Source of the DNA: Stigmatella aurantiaca DW4/3-1
GTDB taxonomy: Bacteria > Myxococcota > Myxococcia > Myxococcales > Myxococcaceae
Direction of reading: 5' to 3'
Assembly: GCF_000165485.1 (NCBI RefSeq)
Contig: NC_014623.1
Coordinates: 577,501 to 641,500 of the forward strand
DNA length: 64,000 nucleotides
Under the pieces are notes generated by a model. That model was given only the letters and a program-made list of their open reading frames with translations. It had not been told where the DNA came from and ran no database searches. Shown one piece after another: positions 54,310-62,840 of the stretch. A program made the translations under genes and the position numbers. Each line of letters starts with the position of its first letter. Within the stretch, counting starts at the first letter, position 1.

Positions 54310-55806
54310 CTACTTCCCTTTGCGTGGGCGGGGACGCTTGGTGGAAGAGGCCGCGGCAGGGACACGGGCCAGGCCCGTCATGAGCATTTGCGCGTCGGCG
54401 AAGGAGGTCCCCACCGACAGTCCCTGCTTGCTGATGAGCAACTCGCGCAGGGTCCCGTCGTAGTCGCTGTTGCGCTCCTTCAGGATGGAAATGAAGCGGC
54501 GCAACTCAGAGTGCAGCTCGACCGAGCGCAGGAAGAGGATGTTCTCCGCCACCATGGAGATGCCCTGCATGGGCAGCTTCACCTCCGGGCCGAAGGCGGT
54601 GGTCGTCTCCACCGTGAGGAGCAAGGTCACCCCCCGGGCCCGGCACTCGTTGACCAGCGCCGCCAGGAAGCGCGCCACCCGGGCGCGGCGGACGGAGGCT
54701 TTGAGCAGCGCATCGTAGCCATCGAGGAAGATTCTGCGGACTCCCCGCTCGCGGATGGCCGCCAGCAATTGCACGCCGAGCTGGTCGAGGATGGTCTCGG
54801 TGGGGGCCCGGAAGCTCACCTCGAGGCTTCCCTGGGCGATGAACGGCTCCAGGTCGAGTCCCACGCTGGCGGTCTGGGCCAGCATGCGCCGGGGAGCGTC
54901 ATAGAAGGCAAAGTAGTGGCTGCGCTCACCCCGGCGAGCCCCTTCCGCCAGGAAATGTATCCCGAGCAGGGTCTTTCCACTGCCAGACGGGCCGAGCAGG
55001 AGGGTCGTGGAGCCCATGGGAAGTCCGCCGGACAGCATCGTGTCCAGACCGGGGATGCCGAAGGCGCAGCGGGCATCTCCCGCGTTTTCGGATGCGGCAT
55101 TCGTCGCCGTGATGGTCTCCAGCCGCGGGTAGACCTCGAGTCCCTTGGAGGTGATGTCGAAGCTGTGCCGGCCGAGCAGATGCGCGCTGCCCCGGAACTT
55201 GCGGACGATGAGCTCGCGGAGGGCGCGCGGGCCGAGCATCCGCTGCTGCAAGAGGATGAGGCCATCCACCATGGTGTACTCGGCTTGGATTCCCTTGCCC
55301 CCGCCCGTGGTGAGCACCAGCGTCGTGCAGCCCACGAGGTTCGTCACCACCTGGAGGCCGTGGATGAACTTCTTGAGCGCCTGGGCCGAAGGGGCCAGCT
55401 CCTCCGCGGCCACCAGCCCATCGAGCACGAGCAGGGAGACTTGCTGGTTGCGGATCTCCCGCCGGAGCAGCTCTGCCAGGGCCTCCAGCCCCCCCTGCTC
55501 CAGCACGTTGAACGCGCTCAGGTACGTGATGGTTTCCGGCAGCCGCGAGGCATCGAAGAACGAGAGTGAGCTGAGGTTGCCGACCAGCTCCGTATGCGAC
55601 TCGGCCAGCAGCGTGATGTAGAGCACCCGGCCGCCCTCGGCGGCGTGATGGAAGCACACCTGATTGGCGAGAATGGTCTTTCCCGAGCCCGGCAGGCCCA
55701 TCACCATGTACGTGCGCGCCTTCCGGAACCCGCCACACAGCACCGTGTCGAGGCCAGGGATGCCCGTGGAGACCCGCTCCGGCGGACGTGAACTGCTATC
55801 GATCAT
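54310..55806 (-). CDS. KaiC-like double ATPase
   Basis: 498 residues, two tandem RecA-type domains. CI has GIPGLDTVLCGGF, Walker A GLPGSGKT (37-44), an acidic residue at 69 (LAESHTEL) and Walker B LLVLDGL. CII has GIPGLDTMLSGGL, Walker A GPSGSGKT (272-279) and the C-terminal ILKERNSDYDGTLRELLIS match to KaiC. No KaiA or KaiB gene is nearby. Cyanobacterial KaiC autophosphorylates; I could not align the Ser431/Thr432 sites with confidence. It is probably a signalling ATPase working with the coupled receiver rather than a full circadian clock (inference). Confidence 0.88.
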   Translation of the reverse strand: MIDSSSRPPERVSTGIPGLDTVLCGGFRKARTYMVMGLPGSGKTILANQVCFHHAAEGGRVLYITLLAESHTELVGNLSSLSFFDASRLPETITYLSAFNVLEQGGLEALAELLRREIRNQQVSLLVLDGLVAAEELAPSAQALKKFIHGLQVVTNLVGCTTLVLTTGGGKGIQAEYTMVDGLILLQQRMLGPRALRELIVRKFRGSAHLLGRHSFDITSKGLEVYPRLETITATNAASENAGDARCAFGIPGLDTMLSGGLPMGSTTLLLGPSGSGKTLLGIHFLAEGARRGERSHYFAFYDAPRRMLAQTASVGLDLEPFIAQGSLEVSFRAPTETILDQLGVQLLAAIRERGVRRIFLDGYDALLKASVRRARVARFLAALVNECRARGVTLLLTVETTTAFGPEVKLPMQGISMVAENILFLRSVELHSELRRFISILKERNSDYDGTLRELLISKQGLSVGTSFADAQMLMTGLARVPAAASSTKRPRPRKGK

Positions 55807-55913
55807 CGCGCCTTCCCTTGAGGAGCATCCCAGGGGGAACGGAGGAATGCCCCACTCGAAAAGGCCTCTAACCCAGAAGCCCTACCAGGTGAAGAGACAC
55901 GGGCACGATTCAT

Positions 55914-57119
55914 TCAGCGGGCGTCAGCGGGCGACAGGGCCTGCTCCAGATCGCGAATGAGATCCTCCGGGGCCTCGAGCCCCACGGACAGGCGGAAGAC
56001 GCCATCCCCAGCCCACGCCCGGTAGCGCGCCAGCAGCTCCGGGGGCAGTTGGAAGGAGCTGCGCTGGAGGTCCTCCGTGGGCAGGTAGAACAGAAGGCTG
56101 TGCGGCTTGCCGAGGGAGACGGCGTACTGGATGAGCTTCAGCTTCCGCGCGAGCTGGCGCGCCATGGCGGGGCCCTCCTCCGTCTGGAAGGTCACCATGC
56201 CCGAGGTGTTGGACATCTGCTGGCGGGCGAGCGCCGCCTGCGGGTGGGAGTCCAGCCCAGGGTAGAGGACGCGGCGCACGCGCGGGTGCGTCTCCAGGAA
56301 CCCGGCCACTGCCCGGGCGGTGGCGGCATGGGCCGCCATGCGCTGGGGCAAGGTGGACAGGCTGCGCAGGATCAACCAGGCGGGGAAGGCGTGGAGCACG
56401 GCCCCCAGGTGGACGAGCGCCTCTTGGCGCAGCGCCGCCAGCGCGCTCTTTCCTCCGATGATGACCCCTCCCAGCACATCCCCATGACCGCCGATGTACT
56501 TGGTCAAGGAATGGAGGACGAAGTCAGCACCCAGGGTGAGCGGGCGGAGGCCGATGGGCGTCGCGAGGGTGGCATCGACGGCCAGGAGGGCCCCGGCCTC
56601 ATGTGCCAGGGCGGACACCGCGGCCAGGTCGGTCAGCTTCAGGAGGGGGTTGCACGGCGTCTCGGCGTAGACGAGCTTCGTGGTGGGCCGCAGGGCGGCC
56701 CGCAGCTCCTGGGGCTCCGAGAGGTCCACCGGGGTCACCTCCACGCCGTAGCGGCGCAGCATCCCCCGCGCGAACTCCGCCGTCCCCGCGTAGCAGACAT
56801 CGCTGAGGATCAGGTGGTCTCCAGGCTTGAGCAAGTGCAGCAGGAGGCCCGAGATGGCCGCCATGCCGCTGGCGAAGCAGAGCGCGTCCTCGCCGCCCTC
56901 CAGGTCCGCCAGACGCCGCTCGAGGGTGCGCACCGTGGGGGTGGACCAGCGGGCATAGAAAAAGGGCGACTGCTCGCCCATGTCCGTGGAGGAGAACCCC
57001 ACGCCCTCGGGGTCGGCCCGGAAGGTGGTGGACATCACGAGCGGTGGATTGAGGGGCTCTCCTTCTTCGCGGGCCTCGGCGTGAACGAGCCGGGTTCGCA
57101 CATCCCAATCAGACGCCAT
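55914..57119 (-). CDS. Cys/Met metabolism PLP-dependent enzyme
   Basis: 401 residues of the cystathionine gamma-synthase / methionine gamma-lyase family. Features are YARWSTPTV (Tyr55 region), FASGMAAISGLL, Asp182 in AVDATLATP, PLP lysine Lys207 in HSLTKYIGGHGDVLGG, and SLGKPHSL near the C-terminus. Which reaction it catalyses cannot be told by eye. GGAGGTG lies 6 nt before the ATG. It starts 24 nt after the small Cys-peptide gene on the same strand. Confidence 0.9.
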   Translation of the reverse strand: MASDWDVRTRLVHAEAREEGEPLNPPLVMSTTFRADPEGVGFSSTDMGEQSPFFYARWSTPTVRTLERRLADLEGGEDALCFASGMAAISGLLLHLLKPGDHLILSDVCYAGTAEFARGMLRRYGVEVTPVDLSEPQELRAALRPTTKLVYAETPCNPLLKLTDLAAVSALAHEAGALLAVDATLATPIGLRPLTLGADFVLHSLTKYIGGHGDVLGGVIIGGKSALAALRQEALVHLGAVLHAFPAWLILRSLSTLPQRMAAHAATARAVAGFLETHPRVRRVLYPGLDSHPQAALARQQMSNTSGMVTFQTEEGPAMARQLARKLKLIQYAVSLGKPHSLLFYLPTEDLQRSSFQLPPELLARYRAWAGDGVFRLSVGLEAPEDLIRDLEQALSPADAR

Positions 57120-57143
57120 GGCGCACCTCCGGGCTGGGGGGGC

Positions 57144-57323
57144 TTACATGCAGACGCACTGTCCCCGGACGATGATGTACGCCCCGCCACAGATTTCCCA
57201 GCAGTTGGGGACCACGGAGGACTCAGGCACCGGCGCCGTGGTCTGTTCTGCGCTGCCCACCGTGAAACCCGCGGCGAAGGCCACGGCAAAGCCCAAGACA
57301 GCCACGCGAAGGACTCGCTTCAT
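57144..57323 (-). CDS. Small secreted four-cysteine peptide
   Basis: 59 codons, shorter than common ORF cut-offs. The start MKRVLRVAVLGFAVAFAAG is a signal peptide (cleavage probably near GSA at 22-24). The mature part is about 35 residues with four cysteines (NCWEICGGAYII then GQCVCM), spacing C-x3-C-x9-C-x-C, and the stop follows the last Met. It lies 24 nt upstream of the PLP enzyme gene and is in a transcript with it. Codon usage is GC-rich like its neighbours. It may be a disulphide-bonded peptide; function unknown. Confidence 0.75.
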   Translation of the reverse strand: MKRVLRVAVLGFAVAFAAGFTVGSAEQTTAPVPESSVVPNCWEICGGAYIIVRGQCVCM

Positions 57324-57542
57324 GACGTACTCCCGAGAGGGGTGCTTCGTGCGCTGAAAGGGCGCACCAGGGTCCCCTGGGCACAGTGAACCATACAGAG
57401 CCGTGGGCCGCTCCAGGAATGGATGGCCATGGTTCGCAATTCCCTGTCTTCACACGGTTTTGACGGACAAATCTGCTTAAGCGTTGAAAGCGGGAGATTG
57501 TTTGACTGGGAAAGCTTTCACACTTTGACCAGGAGAAGCTGG
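57324..57542. promoter_or_regulatory. Divergent region with GAAAGCTTTC palindrome
   Basis: 219 nt. It contains the perfect palindrome GAAAGCTTTC (57510-57519) and three TTTGAC elements (57459, 57501, 57534) on the plus strand, which could be -35 or operator half-sites for the broken esterase gene. No assigned regulator. Confidence 0.35.
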
Positions 57543-58167
57543 ATGGCGACAGCACTTCGCTTCATGTTGGGAATGCTCATCTGTGTTTCGCACGCCGCAT
57601 GGGCCGCGCAAGGCGAGATCATCGCCCGTCCACTTGGAACAGTGCAGGAAAGCTCATGGCCGTCGGGGGCCGCCGAAGCTCATTCGCAATGGCCGTGACT
57701 TTCCGTTCGTCCTGATTTCACCGCAGCGATTCAATGCCTTTTTTGGCAACGGAGAGATCGACGGGATCCTCGAGTTCGCGAAGAGCCACTACCGCATCGA
57801 TCCGTCGCGCCTCTACCTGACGGGGATCTCCGCGGGCGCCATCGTGACCTGGAACTATGCCGTGGCTTATCCGCAGAAGCTCGCGGCCATCGTGCCCATT
57901 GCGGGCAATGGCAACGGCCTGGATATCTGCAGGCTGAGGAACCTCCCGGTGTGGGCTTTCCATGGCACCGCGGACACGACCGTCTCGCCTTACGGCTCCA
58001 TCGAGCCGGTCAACAAGCTCAACACCACCTGCTCCCCCGTGGCGAACCCCCCCGCGTTGCTCACCCTCTATCCGGGCGTGGGGCATGACTCCTGGTCGCG
58101 CACCTACAGCGGCTCGGCGGGGCACGACGTCTACACCTGGATGCTCAGCTACTCCCTGCCGCTTTGA
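57543..58167 (+). pseudogene. Alpha/beta-hydrolase esterase with internal deletion and frameshift
   Basis: The first frame gives a signal peptide (MATALRFMLGMLICVSHAAWA) and EIIARPLGTVQ and then stops at 57698. A second frame, from about 57660, reads GPPKLIRNGRDFPFVLISPQ and a full catalytic half with Ser in LTGISAGAIVTW, Asp in FHGTADTTV and His in PGVGHDSW, ending at 58167. In intact relatives (polyhydroxybutyrate depolymerase/feruloyl esterase-like) about 40-60 residues with the oxyanion-hole segment lie between. So sequence was deleted and the frame lost near 57650-57660. Confidence 0.75.
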
Positions 58168-58191
58168 GCCCGGCGGACCGCGGCGGTGCGG

Positions 58192-58230
58192 GGGGAGGCC
58201 CGCCGCGGCTGCATGCGGCGGGCCCCGTTT
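58192..58230. terminator. Hairpin between convergent genes
   Basis: GGCCCGCCGC pairs with GCGGCGGGCC around an 8-nt loop, followed by CCGTTT in the plus direction. A stable GC stem with a short T-tract, between the esterase remnant and the minus-strand protease gene. Confidence 0.55.
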
Positions 58231-58248
58231 CATGGGAGGGCGCTTGCG

Positions 58249-59799
58249 CTAGCGGTAATCCCACTTCTGGTTCGCGGTGCCGCGGCACTCGAAGATGATG
58301 AGCTTGGCGCCGCTGTTGGGGTTGTGGTCGACGATGTCCACGCACTTGTTGGCCAGGTAGCTGACCAGGTCCCCTGCGCCGCTCAGGGTGAAGTCTTGGG
58401 CGGCGTTGGTGTTGCAGTTGGCGATCTGGATGGGCGTGCCGTTGGCCGTCGAGGCCCCGGCCACGTCCAGGCACTTGTCGGCGATGCGCAGCTTGCGGCC
58501 ATCGAAGGTGAACTTCTGGGCGTTGGTGCCATTGCAGTCCCACATCTGGACCTGGACGCCATCGGAGAAGTTGGAGTTGGGCACGTCGATGCACTTGCCA
58601 TTGAGGCGCGAGACGAACGACTTGGCACCGCCGCCGCCACCGCCGTTCGTCGTGAGCGAGAGGCCGTAGGTGCTCAGGATGGGGTTGATGGGCTGGAAGA
58701 ACGTCGTGCCGCCGGAGGTGCAGTTGCCCGAGCCGCCCGACGTCACGCCCTGGGCCTGGTTGCCCGAGAGCCACGAGCCGCCCGAGTCACCGGGCTCCGC
58801 GCAGACGTTGGTCTGGGTGAGGCCGTAGACGGGGCCGTTGGAGTAGTTGACGGTGATGTTCTTGGCCTGGATGGAGCCGCACCGCTTGCCCGTGGTGGAG
58901 CCGGAGCGGCAGATGGAGGCGCCGACGCCGGCCTCGTTGGAGCCCGCGACGATGTCAACGCCGCCCGCGTAGTTGTTCACCCAGGGTTGCGAGACCCAGG
59001 AGCCGTTGGTTTGCACCCAGCCGTAATCATTGGTGGGGAAGGACGAGCCGCGCACGGTGCCTTGCGCCACCCCGTTCGAGCCGGAGGTGTTGGTGCCCAC
59101 CCCGCCGCAGTGGCCCGCGGTGACGAAGCCGCCGTTGACGGGGAAGCCGATCGAACAGCGCGCGTTGCCAGGGTAGTAGGCATCTCCGCCGCGCGTGTCA
59201 TACAGCGGGCGGGGGGCCTCGGTCGAGCGGACCAGGCGGATGGTGCCGTCCTTCGCGCCGCTGCTGCGGGCGATGAAGGACTCGGCGCGGAACGTCGACA
59301 TGCCCGAGTCATCGGCGGTCACGACGACGCTGTTGGTGGGCAGGTCCACGTACCAGGTGTGGATGGTGGGGCCCGCGTGGGCGGCGTTGCGGTCCAACTC
59401 CTCCATGACGCGGTCGAGCTGGGCCTTGCTGCGGGCCACGCGGTGGGGCTCGGCGCCCGCGAGGCGGACCAGGGTGGCGCTGGCCTCATCGGTGATGCCG
59501 ACGATGAGCTGGGAGCCGTCCTCATTCAGCCAGGCGCCACCGAAGCGGGTGCCCAGCTCCTGGCTCAGCCGGGTCTCGAGGCGGGCGGCCATCGCCTCGA
59601 ACGCCAGCCGGCGGTGGATCTGCGCCTCGGTGAGGCCGAGATCCCGCTGCATCGCGGAGAGCATCTCCGGCGACACTTCCTGAGCGGCCACGGTCTTCTC
59701 GAAGGGGGCGGCCTCGGCGGTGGCGGGCAGGCCGTGAACGGTGGCCAGGCCGGCGAACAGCGCGGTCACGGTGGAGAGCGTGTTGAGCTTTCGTGTCAT
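58249..59799 (-). CDS. Alpha-lytic-type serine protease with ricin-B lectin domain
   Basis: 516 residues. A signal peptide (residues 1-31) is followed by a long propeptide (32-200) of the S1E type with SPEMLSAMQRDLGLTEAQIHRRL. The mature protease has His230 (FVTAGHC), Asp258 (PTNDYGWV) and Ser339 (EPGDSGGSW), preceded by paired Cys, as in lytic proteases that fold with a pro-region. After a Gly linker, 385-516 is a ricin-B beta-trefoil with three blades (GKCIDVPNSNFSDG, KCLDVAGASTANG, KCVDIVDHNPNSG), a sugar-binding lectin. Secreted, likely for lysis of prey or polymers. A sigma-54-like promoter lies upstream. Confidence 0.93.
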   Translation of the reverse strand: MTRKLNTLSTVTALFAGLATVHGLPATAEAAPFEKTVAAQEVSPEMLSAMQRDLGLTEAQIHRRLAFEAMAARLETRLSQELGTRFGGAWLNEDGSQLIVGITDEASATLVRLAGAEPHRVARSKAQLDRVMEELDRNAAHAGPTIHTWYVDLPTNSVVVTADDSGMSTFRAESFIARSSGAKDGTIRLVRSTEAPRPLYDTRGGDAYYPGNARCSIGFPVNGGFVTAGHCGGVGTNTSGSNGVAQGTVRGSSFPTNDYGWVQTNGSWVSQPWVNNYAGGVDIVAGSNEAGVGASICRSGSTTGKRCGSIQAKNITVNYSNGPVYGLTQTNVCAEPGDSGGSWLSGNQAQGVTSGGSGNCTSGGTTFFQPINPILSTYGLSLTTNGGGGGGAKSFVSRLNGKCIDVPNSNFSDGVQVQMWDCNGTNAQKFTFDGRKLRIADKCLDVAGASTANGTPIQIANCNTNAAQDFTLSGAGDLVSYLANKCVDIVDHNPNSGAKLIIFECRGTANQKWDYR

Positions 59800-59889
59800 G
59801 AATGTCTCTTGGTTGTGGGGAAAGAGATCACCCCAGTCAGACCCGTGGGGGAACCTGCGGGTCTGCTGGAAGACCTCTTCCGGAGCCAT

Positions 59890-59940
59890 TGCAGGGCGCT
59901 TGCCAATGTTCCTGTTTTTGGCTTCTTCCAGGATGTTCCT
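59890..59940 (-). promoter_or_regulatory. Candidate sigma-54 promoter and AGGAACAT repeats
   Basis: On the minus strand TTGGCAAGCGCCCTGCA (59906 to 59890) has GG and GC exactly 10 nt apart, matching TGGCAC-N5-TTGC with two mismatches. Transcription would start near 59879, giving an 80-nt leader. Two direct copies of AGGAACAT (59913-59906 and 59940-59933), 27 nt apart, lie on its upstream side and could bind an activator. Confidence 0.45.
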
Positions 59941-60054
59941 ATCTTTCCGTGAGGTTACGGTGCGCCAGGACACGGCGTGAGCGCGGGTGACCCCGTGACT
60001 GTTGTCATCACCTGGTGACTGCGGACATCAGAGGGCCGCTGGGGTGGGAGCGCG

Positions 60055-61914
60055 TCACAAGGCCGCGGCGAACCGCGCGGCGATGGGCACGGCGACGCGG
60101 CCACCCACCCCTCCGCCCTCCACGAGGACGGCGAAGCCGATGCCCTCGCGGAAGCCGATGAACCACGCGTGGGTGGGCAGCGGGAGCACGTTGCCGAACT
60201 CGGCGGTGCCCGTCTTGCCGGCCAGCCCGGCGATGCCCGCGGCCGCCTTGCCCGTTCCTTCGGTGACGGTGGCGCGCATCAACGTGTGCAAGGCCGCGCG
60301 GGTGCCCCCCGCCAGCGAGGCGCTGGGACCTCCCTCGAGTTCTGTCAGGAGGTAGGGCGCATGCCACCGGCCGGAAGCCGCCGCGGCGGCGACCGAGGCC
60401 ATGTGCAGCGGTGTGGTCAGCACACGCCCCTGTCCAATGGCGGCCGCCGCCCGTTCCGCGTCGTCCCGGGGAGGAGGAAACGAGGCGCCAGGAGATGGCA
60501 GTCCCGATGGATAGGAGACGCCGAAGCCGAAGCGGCGGGCCGCCGCCTCCAGCGCGTCCGCCGGGAGCGCGGCGGCCATCATCACGAAGGTGGTGTTGCA
60601 GGAGTGGGCAAACGCCAGGCGCAGGCTGGTGTCCCCGAAGGCTTCTCCCTCGAAGTTGCGGAACAGCTTGCCGCCCACCCTCACCTCGGAAGGGCAGGGC
60701 ACCCGGGTGTCCGGGCCTTTGCCCGTGGCGAGCAGCGCTTCGGCGGTGATGGCCTTGAAGGTCGAGCCGGGCGGGTAGCGGCCGGTGAACGCCCGGTTCA
60801 AGGGTTGCTCGAGCGGTCGGCTGGCAACGGCCAGGATGGCGCCCGTGCGGGTGTCCACCGCGACGAGCGCCGCTGGCTGGGCCACGCCCGCGAGGGCGGC
60901 CTCCGCGGCCGACTGCACCTCCGGGAGCAGGGTGGTGTGCACCGCGGCGCCGGGGATTCCCTCGAAGTGGTAGAGGACGCGCACCTTGCCGGAGGGCAGG
61001 GTGAGCCGCACTTCGCCGGAGGGCGTTCCCGCGAGCCGCGGCTCATGCGCCAGCTCCAGGCCGGACAGGCCCACGGTGTCTCCTGGTTGGTAGGCCGGGC
61101 CCAGCTGCGGGAGCAACTCCGCGGTCACCTCGCCCACGCGGCCCAGGGCATGCGCCGCGAAGCCCTCCGCCGGGGAGAGCCGGGCGGTCTTGCGGCGGAA
61201 GAAGATGCCGGGCACGGGGGCCAGCGCCGGCCGCACCTGCTGGTAGCGCTCGGGGCGCACGTCGATGAGGGGCAGAAAGCGCTCGGGGGCCACGCCGGGG
61301 GCGTTCAGCGCTTTCTGGACCCGAGCTGGCTCGACGCCGAGATGCGACTGGAGCGCCGAGGCGACGGCGGAGAGGTTCTGGATGCGCCGGGGTTCGACGC
61401 CGATGGCGATGACGTCGCCCTCGTGGGTGAGGGGTTGGCCCCTGCCATCGAGGAGCGGGGCGCGTTCGGGGCGCGTCCGCGTGCGGGAGAACCGGCTGCC
61501 CTCGCGCGCCTCGGGGTGCAGCACGGCGGGCGTCCAGCGCACCCACCAGCGTCCCTTGCGGCGCACGAGGCGCAGCGTGCCGTCCACCTCCCATTCGCCC
61601 AGCCCTTGCAGCAGGTGGATGGCGCGGAAGGAGGCCACGGCGCTCTCGTCCTGGCGCTCGATGCGGCCCAGCTCGAAGCGGGAGGAGAGGATGCGCAGCT
61701 CGCTCTGGAAGCGCCGGTGGTGCTCTTCGAAGTGGGCTGGAGGTTCGGCCACCTGGCCCCTCAAGGCGGCGAAGTCACCCGAGGCCCAGGTGTGCAGGTA
61801 GGCCTGGGCCTCATCGAGCGGGCCCTCCGCGGGCCGGCCCCGGACGGAGACACAGGCGGCCAGCAACACGGCAGCCGCGGCACTGAACTCAACCCTCCAC
61901 CCTCGCCGTGACAC
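60055..61914 (-). CDS. MecA/PBP2a-like class B penicillin-binding lipoprotein
   Basis: About 619 residues, GTG start. A lipoprotein signal (FSAAAAVLLAAC, Cys21) precedes an NTF2-like MecA_N domain (about 30-145, LDEAQAYLHTWASGDFAAL), a dimerisation domain and a transpeptidase domain with Ser384-x-x-Lys (GSTFK), Ser438-Cys-Asn and Lys567-Thr-Gly. All three active motifs are intact. It would cross-link peptidoglycan; relatives include low-affinity PBP2a. A lipid anchor replaces the usual signal-anchor. Resistance cannot be inferred. The upstream 32 frame residues look non-coding. Confidence 0.85.
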   Translation of the reverse strand: MSRRGWRVEFSAAAAVLLAACVSVRGRPAEGPLDEAQAYLHTWASGDFAALRGQVAEPPAHFEEHHRRFQSELRILSSRFELGRIERQDESAVASFRAIHLLQGLGEWEVDGTLRLVRRKGRWWVRWTPAVLHPEAREGSRFSRTRTRPERAPLLDGRGQPLTHEGDVIAIGVEPRRIQNLSAVASALQSHLGVEPARVQKALNAPGVAPERFLPLIDVRPERYQQVRPALAPVPGIFFRRKTARLSPAEGFAAHALGRVGEVTAELLPQLGPAYQPGDTVGLSGLELAHEPRLAGTPSGEVRLTLPSGKVRVLYHFEGIPGAAVHTTLLPEVQSAAEAALAGVAQPAALVAVDTRTGAILAVASRPLEQPLNRAFTGRYPPGSTFKAITAEALLATGKGPDTRVPCPSEVRVGGKLFRNFEGEAFGDTSLRLAFAHSCNTTFVMMAAALPADALEAAARRFGFGVSYPSGLPSPGASFPPPRDDAERAAAAIGQGRVLTTPLHMASVAAAAASGRWHAPYLLTELEGGPSASLAGGTRAALHTLMRATVTEGTGKAAAGIAGLAGKTGTAEFGNVLPLPTHAWFIGFREGIGFAVLVEGGGVGGRVAVPIAARFAAAL

Positions 61915-61945
61915 GCGCCGCACTGTGCGGGCAGGCGCCTGTGAG

Positions 61946-62254
61946 TCAACAAATGTGGCGGTGGCCCTCGAGCTCGCGCTTGAGGGCGCGGTCCAGAACG
62001 AACGTCCCAAAGGGGACGAGGGATGCGCCGAACGCCGTGAACGAGCGGCGAAGGGGCCAGTGGTGCTCGGTGGCCACGCGGAACAGCGCGGAGACGAACA
62101 GGAGAAAGAGCAGCCCGTGGAGGCTGCCCACCACGCGGACGGCGAGGGGCCATTCCAGGAGGTACTTGAGCGGCATCGCGATGAAGAGAAGGGCCAGGAA
62201 GGACAGCCCTTCCAGGAGCCCGATGAGGCGGAGGCTGCGGAGCGCGTTCATCAT
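61946..62254 (-). CDS. DUF3817 small membrane protein
   Basis: 102 residues with three membrane helices. LRLIGLLEGLSFLALLFIAMPLKYLL then VRVVGSLHGLLFLLFV is the DUF3817 pattern (E-G-x-S-(Y/F)-L-x-L plus G-x-x-H-G). The ATG overlaps the stop of the upstream membrane gene (ATGA). Two Met codons lie in tandem at the start. Function unknown. Confidence 0.85.
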   Translation of the reverse strand: MMNALRSLRLIGLLEGLSFLALLFIAMPLKYLLEWPLAVRVVGSLHGLLFLLFVSALFRVATEHHWPLRRSFTAFGASLVPFGTFVLDRALKRELEGHRHIC

Positions 62255-62616
62255 CGAAGCTCGGACCAGGTGGGCCGGAAGACCATCAGCGCCAACACCA
62301 GGAACAGGGGAAAAAAGGCCGCGGCGAAGGTGGCCACCGTCCGCCGGTCGCGCGAGACGCTGTAGACGAGGGCCAGCTGCGAGACCAGGGACAGGAGAAT
62401 GCCCCCGAGGATCCAGAACTCCGTCAGGGGGATCAGCAGCTGCGTGGTCAGCAGGTATCCGGCGAACCACGTGACGACGAGGCCGGGGGAAGCGATGGCG
62501 TGGACCGCGCGTTTGCGATCGGCGAGCGCCGTGGCGGCGAAGCTGCCGATGAGGCCTCCGCCATACAGGATGACCCCCGCGAATTTGAGCAAGAGGAGGA
62601 GACGGTAAGTGAGCAT
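62251..62616 (-). CDS. Small polytopic membrane protein
   Basis: 121 residues with four membrane helices (LTYRLLLLLKFAGVILYGGGLIGSFAATALADRKR ... FAGYLLTTQLLIPL ... ILGGILLSLVSQLALVYSV ... TFAAAFFPLFLVLALMVF). Not recognised; possibly a DUF2269-type integral membrane protein. Coupled with the DUF3817 gene. Divergent from the AraC-type regulator by 224 nt. Confidence 0.75.
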   Translation of the reverse strand: MLTYRLLLLLKFAGVILYGGGLIGSFAATALADRKRAVHAIASPGLVVTWFAGYLLTTQLLIPLTEFWILGGILLSLVSQLALVYSVSRDRRTVATFAAAFFPLFLVLALMVFRPTWSELR

Positions 62617-62840
62617 GGAAACGGGGCTCTGTGGGGCCGAGGAAGAGGGGAGTGCCGCCGGGATGGGCCGACGTATCGCATGCGTGCTCTCCCCCTCGCG
62701 AGTGGCCAAAATGCCAATGTTCGATGGATTCTGGCCATCCAGAAAAGTCAGGTGAAAAGCCTACGGATGTGAGGGGCACCAGGCTGACTTCAGAGGGCGG
62801 TGCGCTTGGCGCGAAGCGTGTGGGGTGGCACATTCTGGCC

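Noticed and set aside
58186-59952. Plus-strand ORF of 588 codons opposite the lectin-protease
   Set aside because: Shadow of a gene with a full catalytic triad; translation is Gly/Ala/Val-rich without motifs.
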